Assembly: GCA_002067635.1 (NCBI GenBank)
Contig: MVRB01000174.1
Span: 1 to 8,305, forward strand
Direction: 5' to 3'
DNA: 8,305 nt
From: Methanomassiliicoccales archaeon PtaU1.Bin030
GTDB taxonomy: Archaea; Thermoplasmatota; Thermoplasmata; Methanomassiliicoccales; Methanomassiliicoccaceae
In this document: in pieces, positions 1 through 5,630 of the stretch
Layout: every line of letters starts with the position of its first letter
How positions within the stretch are numbered: position 1 is the stretch's first letter
Notes under the pieces: model-generated
Told to the model about the DNA's origin: nothing
Database searches by the model: none
Seen by the model: only the letters and a program-made list of their open reading frames with translations
Translations under genes and position numbers: made by a program

Positions 1-633
1 GCCCGCGTCCGCAAGAAGGATTTCGCTACCAGGGGACTCGGAACGGTAGACCAGATATCCAGTCAAGGGTATGCCGCCTGTGTCCGTGGATGCCGACCAT
101 GAGACCTGGTTGAAGCCCGGACCGCTGACTACATTGACGACCATGGGCGCGCTGGGCTCTCCCAGCCTGGAGGCGGTTTGCCCCAAGACCTCGGAGCTGA
201 ACGGCCCCTGCCCTCCGGTGTTCGATGCTGCGACCGATACGAAATATGTTTTGCCCTCGGCCAGGCCGGAGATGGAGTAGGACAGGGAGGTTCCGGCAGA
301 GGCAGAGTATGACCGGGCTCCGGGGACCAGGTCCCAGAAGACACGGTATTCGGTAATCGGCGAGATGCCAGTGTTGTTGGGGGCGTTCCACGTCACTTGG
401 ATGGTGGTATCCGAAGGCAACACGTTCACGTTATAAGGTTCCGATGGGAGGTCGCTGGTTTCCATGCCATCGGAGGCCATTATGCTTGAACCCACTCGAA
501 AAAGGGTATCCGTATCCTCCACGGTGGACCCCCCTGAAGGGTCGTCCAGCACCACAGAGGAGCTACCTGTGACCAATGAGGCTCCAGATATCAGCAGAGC
601 CACTGCTAGCAACGAGGCCGCAAATTTCTTCAT
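1..633 (-). CDS. Secreted fibronectin type III domain protein, N-terminal part (3' end beyond left edge)
   Basis: An open frame of 211 codons runs from ATG at 633 to the left edge with no stop, so the gene is cut by the window. The N-terminus MKKFAASLLAVALLISGASL is a Sec signal peptide: a KK charge, a hydrophobic core, then small residues before an acidic Ser/Gly-rich linker (about residues 22-60). Two fibronectin type III-like units follow. The first spans about 62-155, with the typical pattern PYNVNV..TTIQVTWNAP..ISPITEYRVFW and then LAEGKTYFVSVAASNTGGQGPFS. The second starts near 158 (GEPSAPMVVNVVSG..NQVSWSASTDTGGIPLTGYLVYR) and is incomplete. The start is backed by an SD GAGGGTGAT (637-645) just before the ATG. 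The protein is exported and probably surface-located. FN3 domains mediate binding or act as spacers; no catalytic domain is visible in this part, and the partner or cargo is unknown. Confidence 0.85.
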   Translation of the reverse strand, partial: MKKFAASLLAVALLISGASLVTGSSSVVLDDPSGGSTVEDTDTLFRVGSSIMASDGMETSDLPSEPYNVNVLPSDTTIQVTWNAPNNTGISPITEYRVFWDLVPGARSYSASAGTSLSYSISGLAEGKTYFVSVAASNTGGQGPFSSEVLGQTASRLGEPSAPMVVNVVSGPGFNQVSWSASTDTGGIPLTGYLVYRSESPGSEILLADAG

Positions 634-636
634 CCC

Positions 637-678
637 ATCACCCTCTATAACCCACATCGACTATCCAGATAAAAAAAG
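637..678 (-). promoter_or_regulatory. Probable promoter and SD of the FN3-domain gene
   Basis: Read on the minus strand, a T-rich TATA-like element TTTTTTTATC lies at 668-677. Transcription would start about 25 nt downstream, near 647-650, leaving a short leader carrying the SD GAGGGTGAT (637-645) before the ATG at 633. The same T tract follows a small GC inverted repeat (GGAG-TCG-CTCC, 678-688), so it could instead be a terminator-like U tract for a transcript coming from upstream. Sequence alone does not separate the two readings. Confidence 0.45.
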
Positions 679-822
679 GAGCGACTCCGCGGGGGATATT
701 CTGCCGACCGCGAGATCATTCTTCCTCCCGCCTCATTGGATCCACATCTTGGCCAGTGCTACGTAGGAAGCGATCATAATGAACGGCCAGGCATGCAGAT
801 GTTGAACTTATGGCTCGAAAAA

Positions 823-847
823 TAAGGGGGGAAAAGGGCTTTCGCCC
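823..847 (-). terminator. Stem-loop and U-rich terminator of metK
   Basis: On the minus strand, just after the metK stop, the arms GGGC and GCCC enclose a GAAA (GNRA-type) tetraloop at 836-847. TTTT follows directly, then a C run and a further T-rich stretch to about 815. It is preceded by a perfect 8-bp inverted repeat (arms AGGCCTCA and TGAGGCCT, 850-868) that contains the metK stop codon. Archaeal termination depends mainly on U-rich tracts, so the T runs may matter more than the stem. Confidence 0.6.
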
Positions 848-854
848 ATAGGCC

Positions 855-2111
855 TCAACCTGAGGCCTTGACGCCGTTGCTCTTGGACCTGATCTTGGTG
901 GCCTTGGCCACCTTCAGACCGCAGGCCTTCTTCAGCTCGTCGACCTTGTCCACCCTCTCCCAGGTGAACTCAGGCTCGTTCCTTCCGAAGTGGCCGTAGG
1001 CAGAGGTCAGCTGGTAGATGGGGCGCCTAAGGTTGAGCGTCTCCATGATGCCGTCGGGAGTGAGGTCGAACACCTGGGTCACCGCCTTGGCGATCTTGTC
1101 CTCGGATACCACGGCCGTGCCCTTGGTGTCCACCATGACCGAGACCGGGTGAACGACGCCGATCGCATAGGCGACCTGCACCTCCACCTGCTTGGCCAGG
1201 CCGGCAGCGACGATGTTCTTGGCGATGTATCTGCACATGTAAGCTGCAGAACGGTCGACCTTGGTGGGGTCCTTACCTGAGAATGCGCCACCGCCGTGAC
1301 GGCCCATTCCCCCGTAGGTGTCCACTATTATCTTGCGTCCAGTGAGCCCGCTGTCACCGCTGGGGCCGCCTATGACGAACCTGCCTGTGGGGTTGATGTG
1401 GTACTTGGTCTTGCTGTCGACCCATCTTCCGCATATCGGCTTGATGACCTTCTCCTTGATGGCCTTCTCGATGATGGCATGTACCTTCTCATCGTCGGTC
1501 TCACCGTTTATCACCGGCGCGTGCTGGGTGGATACGACCACGGTGTCTATCCTCTTCGGCACCCCATCCTCGTACTCAACCGTCACCTGGGTCTTACCGT
1601 CTGGTCTCAGCCACGGCAGCGTTCCCTCCTTGCGGAGCTTGGCCAGCTGCATGGCCAGCTTCTGAGCCATGAGTATGGGAAGGGGCATCAGCTCTGGCGT
1701 CTCATCGGTGGCATATCCGAACATAAGCCCCTGGTCTCCCGCGCCGGTCGCAAGCTTCTTGCCCTTCTTCTCGCGGCAGACCCCCATGTTGATGTCCAAG
1801 GACTGGTCGTGGAGGGAGGAAAGGACGCTTATGTACTCGGAATCGAAACCGTACTCGGGCCGGTCGTAACCGATATCCTTGACCGCCTGCCGGATGACCT
1901 TGTCCGCATCCACTAGCACTCTCTTGCAGGGATCGGTCTTCAGCTCTCCGGCCACAACCACGATACCAGTGGTGGCCAGGGCCTCGATGGCGCAGTGGGC
2001 ATTCGGATCCTGCGCCAGGTAGGCATCGAGGATAGCATCGGAGATCCTATCGCAGAGCTTGTCCGGGTGACCTTCGGTGACGGACTCAGAGGTGAAAAAG
2101 TGGCTGACCAT
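855..2111 (-). CDS. metK: S-adenosylmethionine synthetase, bacterial MetK type
   Basis: Methionine adenosyltransferase makes S-adenosylmethionine from ATP and L-methionine in the cytoplasm, with Mg2+ and K+, releasing phosphate and pyrophosphate. The 418-residue product has the family signatures in order: GHPDK near the N-terminus (14-18, ATP binding), GAGDQGLMFGYA (123-134), PTGRFVIGGPSGDSGLTGRK (241-260), and the glycine-rich phosphate-binding loop GGGAFSGKDPTKVDRSAAY (273-291). The C-terminal HFGR and FTWE motifs are also present. Catalytic His15 and Lys18 are intact. Length is slightly above the usual 380-400 because of a basic tail after about residue 400. The ATG at 2111 has GTGAT, complementary to the 16S 3' end, about 6 nt upstream. 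This is the bacterial-type family (COG0192), not the distant archaeal MAT family (COG1812) found in most archaea, which is unusual in a window that otherwise looks archaeal. It diverges from an HTH-CBS regulator gene and is probably monocistronic. Confidence 0.97.
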   Translation of the reverse strand: MVSHFFTSESVTEGHPDKLCDRISDAILDAYLAQDPNAHCAIEALATTGIVVVAGELKTDPCKRVLVDADKVIRQAVKDIGYDRPEYGFDSEYISVLSSLHDQSLDINMGVCREKKGKKLATGAGDQGLMFGYATDETPELMPLPILMAQKLAMQLAKLRKEGTLPWLRPDGKTQVTVEYEDGVPKRIDTVVVSTQHAPVINGETDDEKVHAIIEKAIKEKVIKPICGRWVDSKTKYHINPTGRFVIGGPSGDSGLTGRKIIVDTYGGMGRHGGGAFSGKDPTKVDRSAAYMCRYIAKNIVAAGLAKQVEVQVAYAIGVVHPVSVMVDTKGTAVVSEDKIAKAVTQVFDLTPDGIMETLNLRRPIYQLTSAYGHFGRNEPEFTWERVDKVDELKKACGLKVAKATKIRSKSNGVKASG

Positions 2112-2146
2112 TTCTTATCACACTTGGGACGAGGAAAACACAATAG

Positions 2147-2158
2147 AGTATATATACT
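2147..2158 (-). promoter_or_regulatory. metK: TATA box of metK within a perfect 12-bp palindrome
   Basis: AGTATATATACT is its own reverse complement. Read toward metK, it sits about 36-47 nt before the ATG, so transcription would begin around 2126 and leave a leader of about 15 nt carrying the GTGAT SD. Because it is symmetric it could in principle also drive the divergent regulator gene, with a start near 2178. A second T-rich candidate for that gene lies at 2167-2174. Confidence 0.55.
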
Positions 2159-2183
2159 TTAACGCATTTTTTAAGGTATAAGT

Positions 2184-2202
2184 CTATAACTGGTGGTTAT
2201 AG
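2184..2202. promoter_or_regulatory. Perfect 7-5-7 inverted repeat at the start of the HTH-CBS gene, candidate operator
   Basis: The arms CTATAAC (2184-2190) and GTTATAG (2196-2202) are exact reverse complements around a 5-nt centre. The repeat covers both candidate GTG start codons of the regulator (2193 and 2202) and lies 30-50 bp behind the metK TATA element. Perfect dyads of this size next to a gene for an XRE-type HTH protein are typical of autoregulatory operators. That role is inferred from position and symmetry only. An RNA hairpin masking the start codon is an alternative reading. Confidence 0.45.
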
Positions 2203-2723
2203 TGGAACTATCTGAGATAAAGCGTCTACGGCAGAAGGTCGGTCTATCCCAGACCGCACTGGCCAAGAAGGCTGGGGTTTCGCAGGCCCATATCGCCAAG
2301 ATCGAGAGCGGAAAGGTCGATCCCAGGTTCTCGACCGTGGAGAAGATCTTACAGTGCCTGAAGGAAAAGGAGAAGGACCATTGCTCAACATACATGACCA
2401 CCACCATCTTTGGAGTCCAGGCGAGCGATGATGTCTCCACATCCGCCCGCCTCATGCGTAAGAAGAACGTCTCCCAGCTTATCGTCATGAGGAACGAGCG
2501 CATAGTGGGCATGATCACCGAGGAGGACCTTCTGAGGTTCCATGGGGACCCCCTCACCTCTCTGGTGGAGGACGTCATGAGCGATCCCCCTCCAACGGTG
2601 TCAAAGAACACCAGTGCCGATACCGTGCGGGACATGCTGCTGGAGTTCCCGGCGGTGTTGGTCATGGACCGGGACAAGGCCGTGGGAATACTCACGAAGA
2701 CGGACCTGATAAAGAGGACCTGA
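2202..2723 (+). CDS. XRE-type HTH regulator with tandem CBS domains
   Basis: This is a predicted transcriptional regulator of the archaeal HTH-plus-CBS class (COG3620-like). From the GTG at 2202 the product is 173 residues (MELSEIKRLRQKVGLSQ). Residues 2-58 are a lambda-repressor-like helix-turn-helix with the canonical QTALAKKAGVSQAHIAKIESGKVDPRFSTVEKI pattern. About 63-115 is the first CBS motif (..TSARLMRKKNVSQLIVMRNERIVGMITEEDLL) and about 120-172 the second (VEDVMSDPPPTVSKNTSADTVRDML..VGILTKTDLIKR). A CBS pair forms a Bateman module that binds AMP, ATP, AdoMet or related adenosyl ligands. The upstream GTG at 2193 would add three residues; 2202 is preferred because GGTGG lies about 5 nt before it and no SD precedes 2193. 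The gene is divergent from metK, so AdoMet is an attractive but unproven effector. Confidence 0.88.
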   Translation: MELSEIKRLRQKVGLSQTALAKKAGVSQAHIAKIESGKVDPRFSTVEKILQCLKEKEKDHCSTYMTTTIFGVQASDDVSTSARLMRKKNVSQLIVMRNERIVGMITEEDLLRFHGDPLTSLVEDVMSDPPPTVSKNTSADTVRDMLLEFPAVLVMDRDKAVGILTKTDLIKRT

Positions 2724-2844
2724 TCATGCAGGGTCTGGAACGGCACGATACCTTTGGCGGCCTTCTTGAATATGCGTTTATGCGATCTCAATGAAGTGCC
2801 ATCGCGGGGCAAAATATTCCTTTACGCGCAAGGACGGCATAGGA

Positions 2845-2850
2845 TTAAAT
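2845..2850 (+). promoter_or_regulatory. TATA-like element of the PHP gene
   Basis: TTAAAT is centred about 27 nt before the GTG at 2875, the spacing expected for a leaderless archaeal transcript. No SD is visible before that GTG, which fits leaderless initiation. A second AT-rich site (AAAATATT, about 2811-2818) is a less well spaced alternative. Confidence 0.4.
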
Positions 2851-2874
2851 CGCTGATAGAATTTATCCAGTGGC

Positions 2875-3795
2875 GTGCAGGGCCGAGCCGACATTCATGT
2901 TCATACCAAGTATTCAGGGGTCCATAAGATGGGCCCATTGCGTTTTCCCGAGTCCGTCTCCGATCCCGCTGCCGTTGTGAGAAAGGCCTTGGCGGAAAAA
3001 ATCAACGTCTTGTGCATCACTGACCACAACTGCACCGCTGGTGCCGCGAAGGCACAGGAGGCGGTGAAGAGCATACCGGGGATCGAGGTGATAATGGGCG
3101 AAGAGGTCACCACCGCGGACGGGGAGGTCCTGGCCCTATTCATCAACGAGGAGATCCCGGCCGGCCTCACCATCGAGGAGACCATGGACCTGATCCGGTC
3201 TCAGGACGGCCTCGCCGTGGCCCCGCACCCCTTCAGCCTTCACTGCCCCTGCCTGGGGGAGAGAATAAACGATATCGGATTGGACGGAATCGAGGTCCTC
3301 AACGGCGGGCACATCGACGATTACGCCAACGCTCGCGCTCAGAAGGAGGCCCTATCAGGTAAGTTCGCCCGCACCGGAGGGTCCGATTCCCACTATCTGC
3401 CCACTGTGGGCATGGCCTACACCACCTTCGAGGGGAGCACGGCCGACGAGCTGAGAAGGGCCATCCTGAATAAGCGTACCGACGCCGGAGGGAAGGTCAT
3501 TCCCATGGACAAGGCCATAGCGTGGAGCATGAGCGTCATCGCGGTATCTGACAAATTGATCCTCCGTTCCTTCCTGGGCCTGGACAAGGAGCCGACCGAT
3601 GATCCCCTCATCTCCCGTGTGCAGAACCTGAAGCTCGGCCAGAAGCTCGGGGCCTTGACCGGCTCCTTCATCTATCTTCTACCGCCCACGCCATTCCTGC
3701 TGGGAATGGTCAGCCAGAGGTTGTTCCGGAAGCAGGCCGACAAGCAGGAGAACGGTAAGTCCTCGGTCCTGGGACGCCTTGGCCACTTCTACTGA
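2875..3795 (+). CDS. PHP-domain metal-dependent phosphoesterase
   Basis: The 306-residue protein belongs to the polymerase and histidinol phosphatase (PHP) superfamily, whose members hydrolyse phosphoesters using two or three metal ions. All metal-ligand motifs are present: ADIHVHTKYSG (His8, His10), CITDHN (Asp50, His51), GEEVTT (Glu76), APHP (His118) and GGSDSH (Asp171, His173). The enzyme is therefore probably active. After the catalytic part (to about 205) there is a C-terminal extension with a hydrophobic, Pro-rich stretch at about 259-280 (GALTGSFIYLLPPTPFLLGM) followed by basic residues, suggesting peripheral or single-span membrane contact. The start GTG at 2875 places HxH at the very N-terminus, as is usual in the family. 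The substrate is not evident: nucleotides, short oligonucleotides and sugar phosphates are all known in PHP proteins, and the neighbours do not decide. Its stop overlaps the end of the convergent oxidoreductase gene by 7 bp. Confidence 0.87.
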   Translation: MQGRADIHVHTKYSGVHKMGPLRFPESVSDPAAVVRKALAEKINVLCITDHNCTAGAAKAQEAVKSIPGIEVIMGEEVTTADGEVLALFINEEIPAGLTIEETMDLIRSQDGLAVAPHPFSLHCPCLGERINDIGLDGIEVLNGGHIDDYANARAQKEALSGKFARTGGSDSHYLPTVGMAYTTFEGSTADELRRAILNKRTDAGGKVIPMDKAIAWSMSVIAVSDKLILRSFLGLDKEPTDDPLISRVQNLKLGQKLGALTGSFIYLLPPTPFLLGMVSQRLFRKQADKQENGKSSVLGRLGHFY

Positions 3796-5189
3796 TCGTG
3801 AGCATGCGGGGGCACAGAGGGATCATGCAGGTGGTTAAGGGCCTTGATCAGAACCTCACTGAGCGAGGGGTGGATAACCTGGCTGCGTCCCATTGGTCGG
3901 TATGAGCCATCCTCAGCGTTCATCAGGTATGTTATCTGCTGGACCAGAAGGTCGGCCTGTTTCCCCGCGATGTGCGCACCGAGGATCTGCATCGTCCCTT
4001 TCTCCACCAGTATCTTGACCAGTCCGTAATCGTCGCCCATGGCGTTGCCTTTTGCCACGTCTGAATACTTGGCGAAGCCCACCAGGTAGCTGATGCCCTT
4101 GCTCTTGACCTCGGCCTCGGTGAGGCCCACTTTGCCCACCGTGGGATAAGTGTAGACGGCCGAGGGTATGGCGTGCTCGTCCACCTGCGCCTTCACCTTG
4201 TTGTTCATGTTGTACCACACCACCTGGCTCTCGTAATTGGCGGTGTGACGGAACATGTGCTTACCGGTGATGTCCCCCAGAGCCCATATGCCCGGAGCGG
4301 AGGTCTCCAGGAACTCGTTGACGATAACGTACCCACGGGCATCGGTCCTCACCCCAGTGGCCTGCACGTTGAGGTCCGGAGCATTGCTCTTCATCCCCGT
4401 GCCCAGGAACAGCATCTCCGCCCTTTCCATCTCCACGAGGCCGCTGTCCTGGTCCTTCTTGACCACCTCTACTTCGTCGCCTGACATCCTGACCTCCACA
4501 ATGGTCTGACCCGTGGAGATGCTCACATGTTCCCCCAGCTTCTTCTCGACCACATACCCTATCTCTGGTTCCTGTTCGGGCAGCAATCTCACGTTCCTCT
4601 GGATGATCGATACTTTCACCCCCATGGCCGAGAAGAAGTGGGCGAACTCGCACGATTTGTAGCCTCCACCTAGTAATATTATGCTCTTCGGCAGGGATGC
4701 TATCTCAAAGATGTTCTCGGACAGCTTGTACGGCACGTCCTGGAGGCCGGGTATGGCTGGGATGAGGGTACGGGCGCCCGCGGCGATTACTATCTGAGGT
4801 GATCGTATACTGCTGTCCCCTACTCGCAGAGCATGGTCTCCAACGAACCCGGCGGTGACGTTGAAGAACCTCAGCCTGGGGTCCTGTCGAACCGCATCCT
4901 CTATGTTCTTCCGGTCCCTGAGGACGACCTCCCAGGTACGCTTGCGGATAACATCGAAGTCCACCCCTTCGAGCCTGGACCGTATGCCAAGGCGGTTCCC
5001 CTCCTCCATGTCACGGACAATATCGGCGGGATAGGTCCAGACCTTGGATGGGATGCACCCGCGGTTCAAGCAGGTCCCTCCGAGCGGTCCGCTCTCCACC
5101 AATGCTACCTTCATGCCTTTGTTCAACGCTGCATCCACAAGGTTGAGCCCGGCCCCGGAGCCGATGATGATAAGGTCGAATTCCTCCAC
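3789..5189 (-). CDS. FAD-dependent disulfide oxidoreductase, dihydrolipoamide dehydrogenase / mycothione reductase-like
   Basis: A class I pyridine nucleotide-disulfide oxidoreductase of 466 residues. The order is FAD-binding Rossmann motif IIIGSGAGLNLVDAA (about 6-21), redox-active disulfide GGTCLNRGCIPSK (Cys40 and Cys45), second nucleotide-binding motif ILLGGGYKSCEFAHFFSAMG, FAD-binding GIWALGDITG, and C-terminal dimerisation domain with the catalytic pair in HPSLSE (His440, Glu445). It transfers electrons between NAD(P)H and a disulfide substrate in the cytoplasm. The AHFFSAMG and CIPSKVWTYPADIV stretches look closer to mycothione reductase-like members than to classical Lpd. The strand after the second GxGxxG ends in IIQRN with no acidic residue, which hints at NADPH use. 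No lipoyl E1/E2 genes are nearby, so the substrate is open. The GTG at 5189 is preferred because GAGGTG (5197-5202) precedes it by 7 nt; a longer form would start at GTG 5204. Confidence 0.85.
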   Translation of the reverse strand: MEEFDLIIIGSGAGLNLVDAALNKGMKVALVESGPLGGTCLNRGCIPSKVWTYPADIVRDMEEGNRLGIRSRLEGVDFDVIRKRTWEVVLRDRKNIEDAVRQDPRLRFFNVTAGFVGDHALRVGDSSIRSPQIVIAAGARTLIPAIPGLQDVPYKLSENIFEIASLPKSIILLGGGYKSCEFAHFFSAMGVKVSIIQRNVRLLPEQEPEIGYVVEKKLGEHVSISTGQTIVEVRMSGDEVEVVKKDQDSGLVEMERAEMLFLGTGMKSNAPDLNVQATGVRTDARGYVIVNEFLETSAPGIWALGDITGKHMFRHTANYESQVVWYNMNNKVKAQVDEHAIPSAVYTYPTVGKVGLTEAEVKSKGISYLVGFAKYSDVAKGNAMGDDYGLVKILVEKGTMQILGAHIAGKQADLLVQQITYLMNAEDGSYRPMGRSQVIHPSLSEVLIKALNHLHDPSVPPHAHDQ

Positions 5190-5204
5190 TCCAACGCACC
5201 TCAC

Positions 5205-5630
5205 CGAAGAACGCAGCTGGACTATATTGACTTGGTGAGCGGGAGGTGATCCTAGCGTTCTATATCATCCTGTTTTAACTAGATTCCGAAACGAATCATC
5301 CCCTTTCCCGCTTTCATGTGAGTGTTTGAGAGTGTTCCTCTAGGGTATCCAGTTTATTATTTTCCTGCTCTTTATTATTCAACCGAATGTCGAATGTGGC
5401 GCTTCTCAGTCATATGTTCATATTTTGATGAGTCATATAAGACAAATGTCTAGTATAATGATATATTCTATTCTAACGTCTCTAACCAATGCATTTATCT
5501 ATCTATTTGTCTATCAACTTGAAGCGGGACGATACAAACGACCATAAAAATCTTACAATAAAAGATGAAAATTGGTCGTTCGGCCCACTACAGAGGCAGA
5601 TGGCCTCACGTAAATCGGAGATAAGATAAG
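5205..5630. other. Long AT-rich divergent intergenic region with many short repeats
   Basis: About 426 bp separate the oxidoreductase and amt genes. I see no credible protein gene, tRNA or known riboswitch here. The stretch 5270-5580 is distinctly AT-richer than the genes and is full of short repeats. Inverted repeats: GATTC-N6-GAATC (5282-5297) and AGACA-AA-TGTCT (5440-5451). Direct repeats: GAGTGTT twice, 10 bp apart (5320 and 5330); TTTATTATT twice (5353 and 5371); CGAATGT in exact tandem (5384-5397); AGTCATAT twice, 23 bp apart (5408 and 5431). This looks like a regulatory region holding the promoters of both flanking genes. I could not find the GGAA-N6-TTCC sequence described as the NrpR operator in methanogens. 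A small RNA cannot be excluded. Confidence 0.6.
5537..5580 (+). promoter_or_regulatory. amt: Candidate amt promoter framed by nested inverted repeats
   Basis: The arms AACGACCA (5537-5544) and TGGTCGTT (5573-5580) are perfect 8-bp reverse complements with a 28-nt interior. Inside is a second inverted repeat, ATCTT (5550-5554) and AAGAT (5562-5566). The interior also holds ATAAAAAT (5544-5551), a TATA-like element placing transcription start near 5573, so the two outer arms would sit beside the TATA box and on the start site. A repressor bound there would block initiation. As RNA the same sequence would form a long hairpin only if transcription began further upstream. A further 5-bp stem-loop, GAGGC/GCCTC, occurs at 5593-5607 in the presumed leader. 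Confidence 0.45.

Noticed and set aside
26..391. Minus-strand 121-codon frame at the left edge
   Set aside because: It is a shadow of the true minus-strand frame, which is open from 633 to the edge and encodes a signal peptide and FN3 domains. The shadow product is Arg/Pro/Gly-rich low-complexity with no domain.
464..766. Plus-strand 100-codon frame
   Set aside because: It lies antisense to the FN3 gene's start, signal peptide and promoter, has no SD, and has no recognisable domain.
1296..1916. Plus-strand 206-codon frame inside metK
   Set aside because: Long antisense frames are common opposite GC-rich genes. The opposite strand encodes an unmistakable MetK.
2112..2192. SAM riboswitch ahead of metK
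   Set aside because: The likely leader is only about 15 nt long, too short for any known SAM riboswitch.
2171..2812. Minus-strand 213-codon frame opposite the HTH-CBS gene
   Set aside because: It is antisense to clear HTH and CBS domains, with a Ser/Arg-rich composition typical of a shadow.
5420..5460. C/D box small RNA
   Set aside because: A TGATGA resembling a C box is present at 5425-5430, but no CTGA D box lies at suitable spacing.
5497..5516. Repeated TATC/CTAT units as a CRISPR or microsatellite
   Set aside because: These are only a few imperfect 4-bp units in AT-rich DNA, with no spacer-repeat structure.
5250..5630. NrpR operator (GGAA-N6-TTCC) upstream of amt
   Set aside because: No GGAA was found in this stretch on reading. 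The GATTC-N6-GAATC dyad at 5282-5297 has the same spacing but a different sequence and is over 300 bp from amt.
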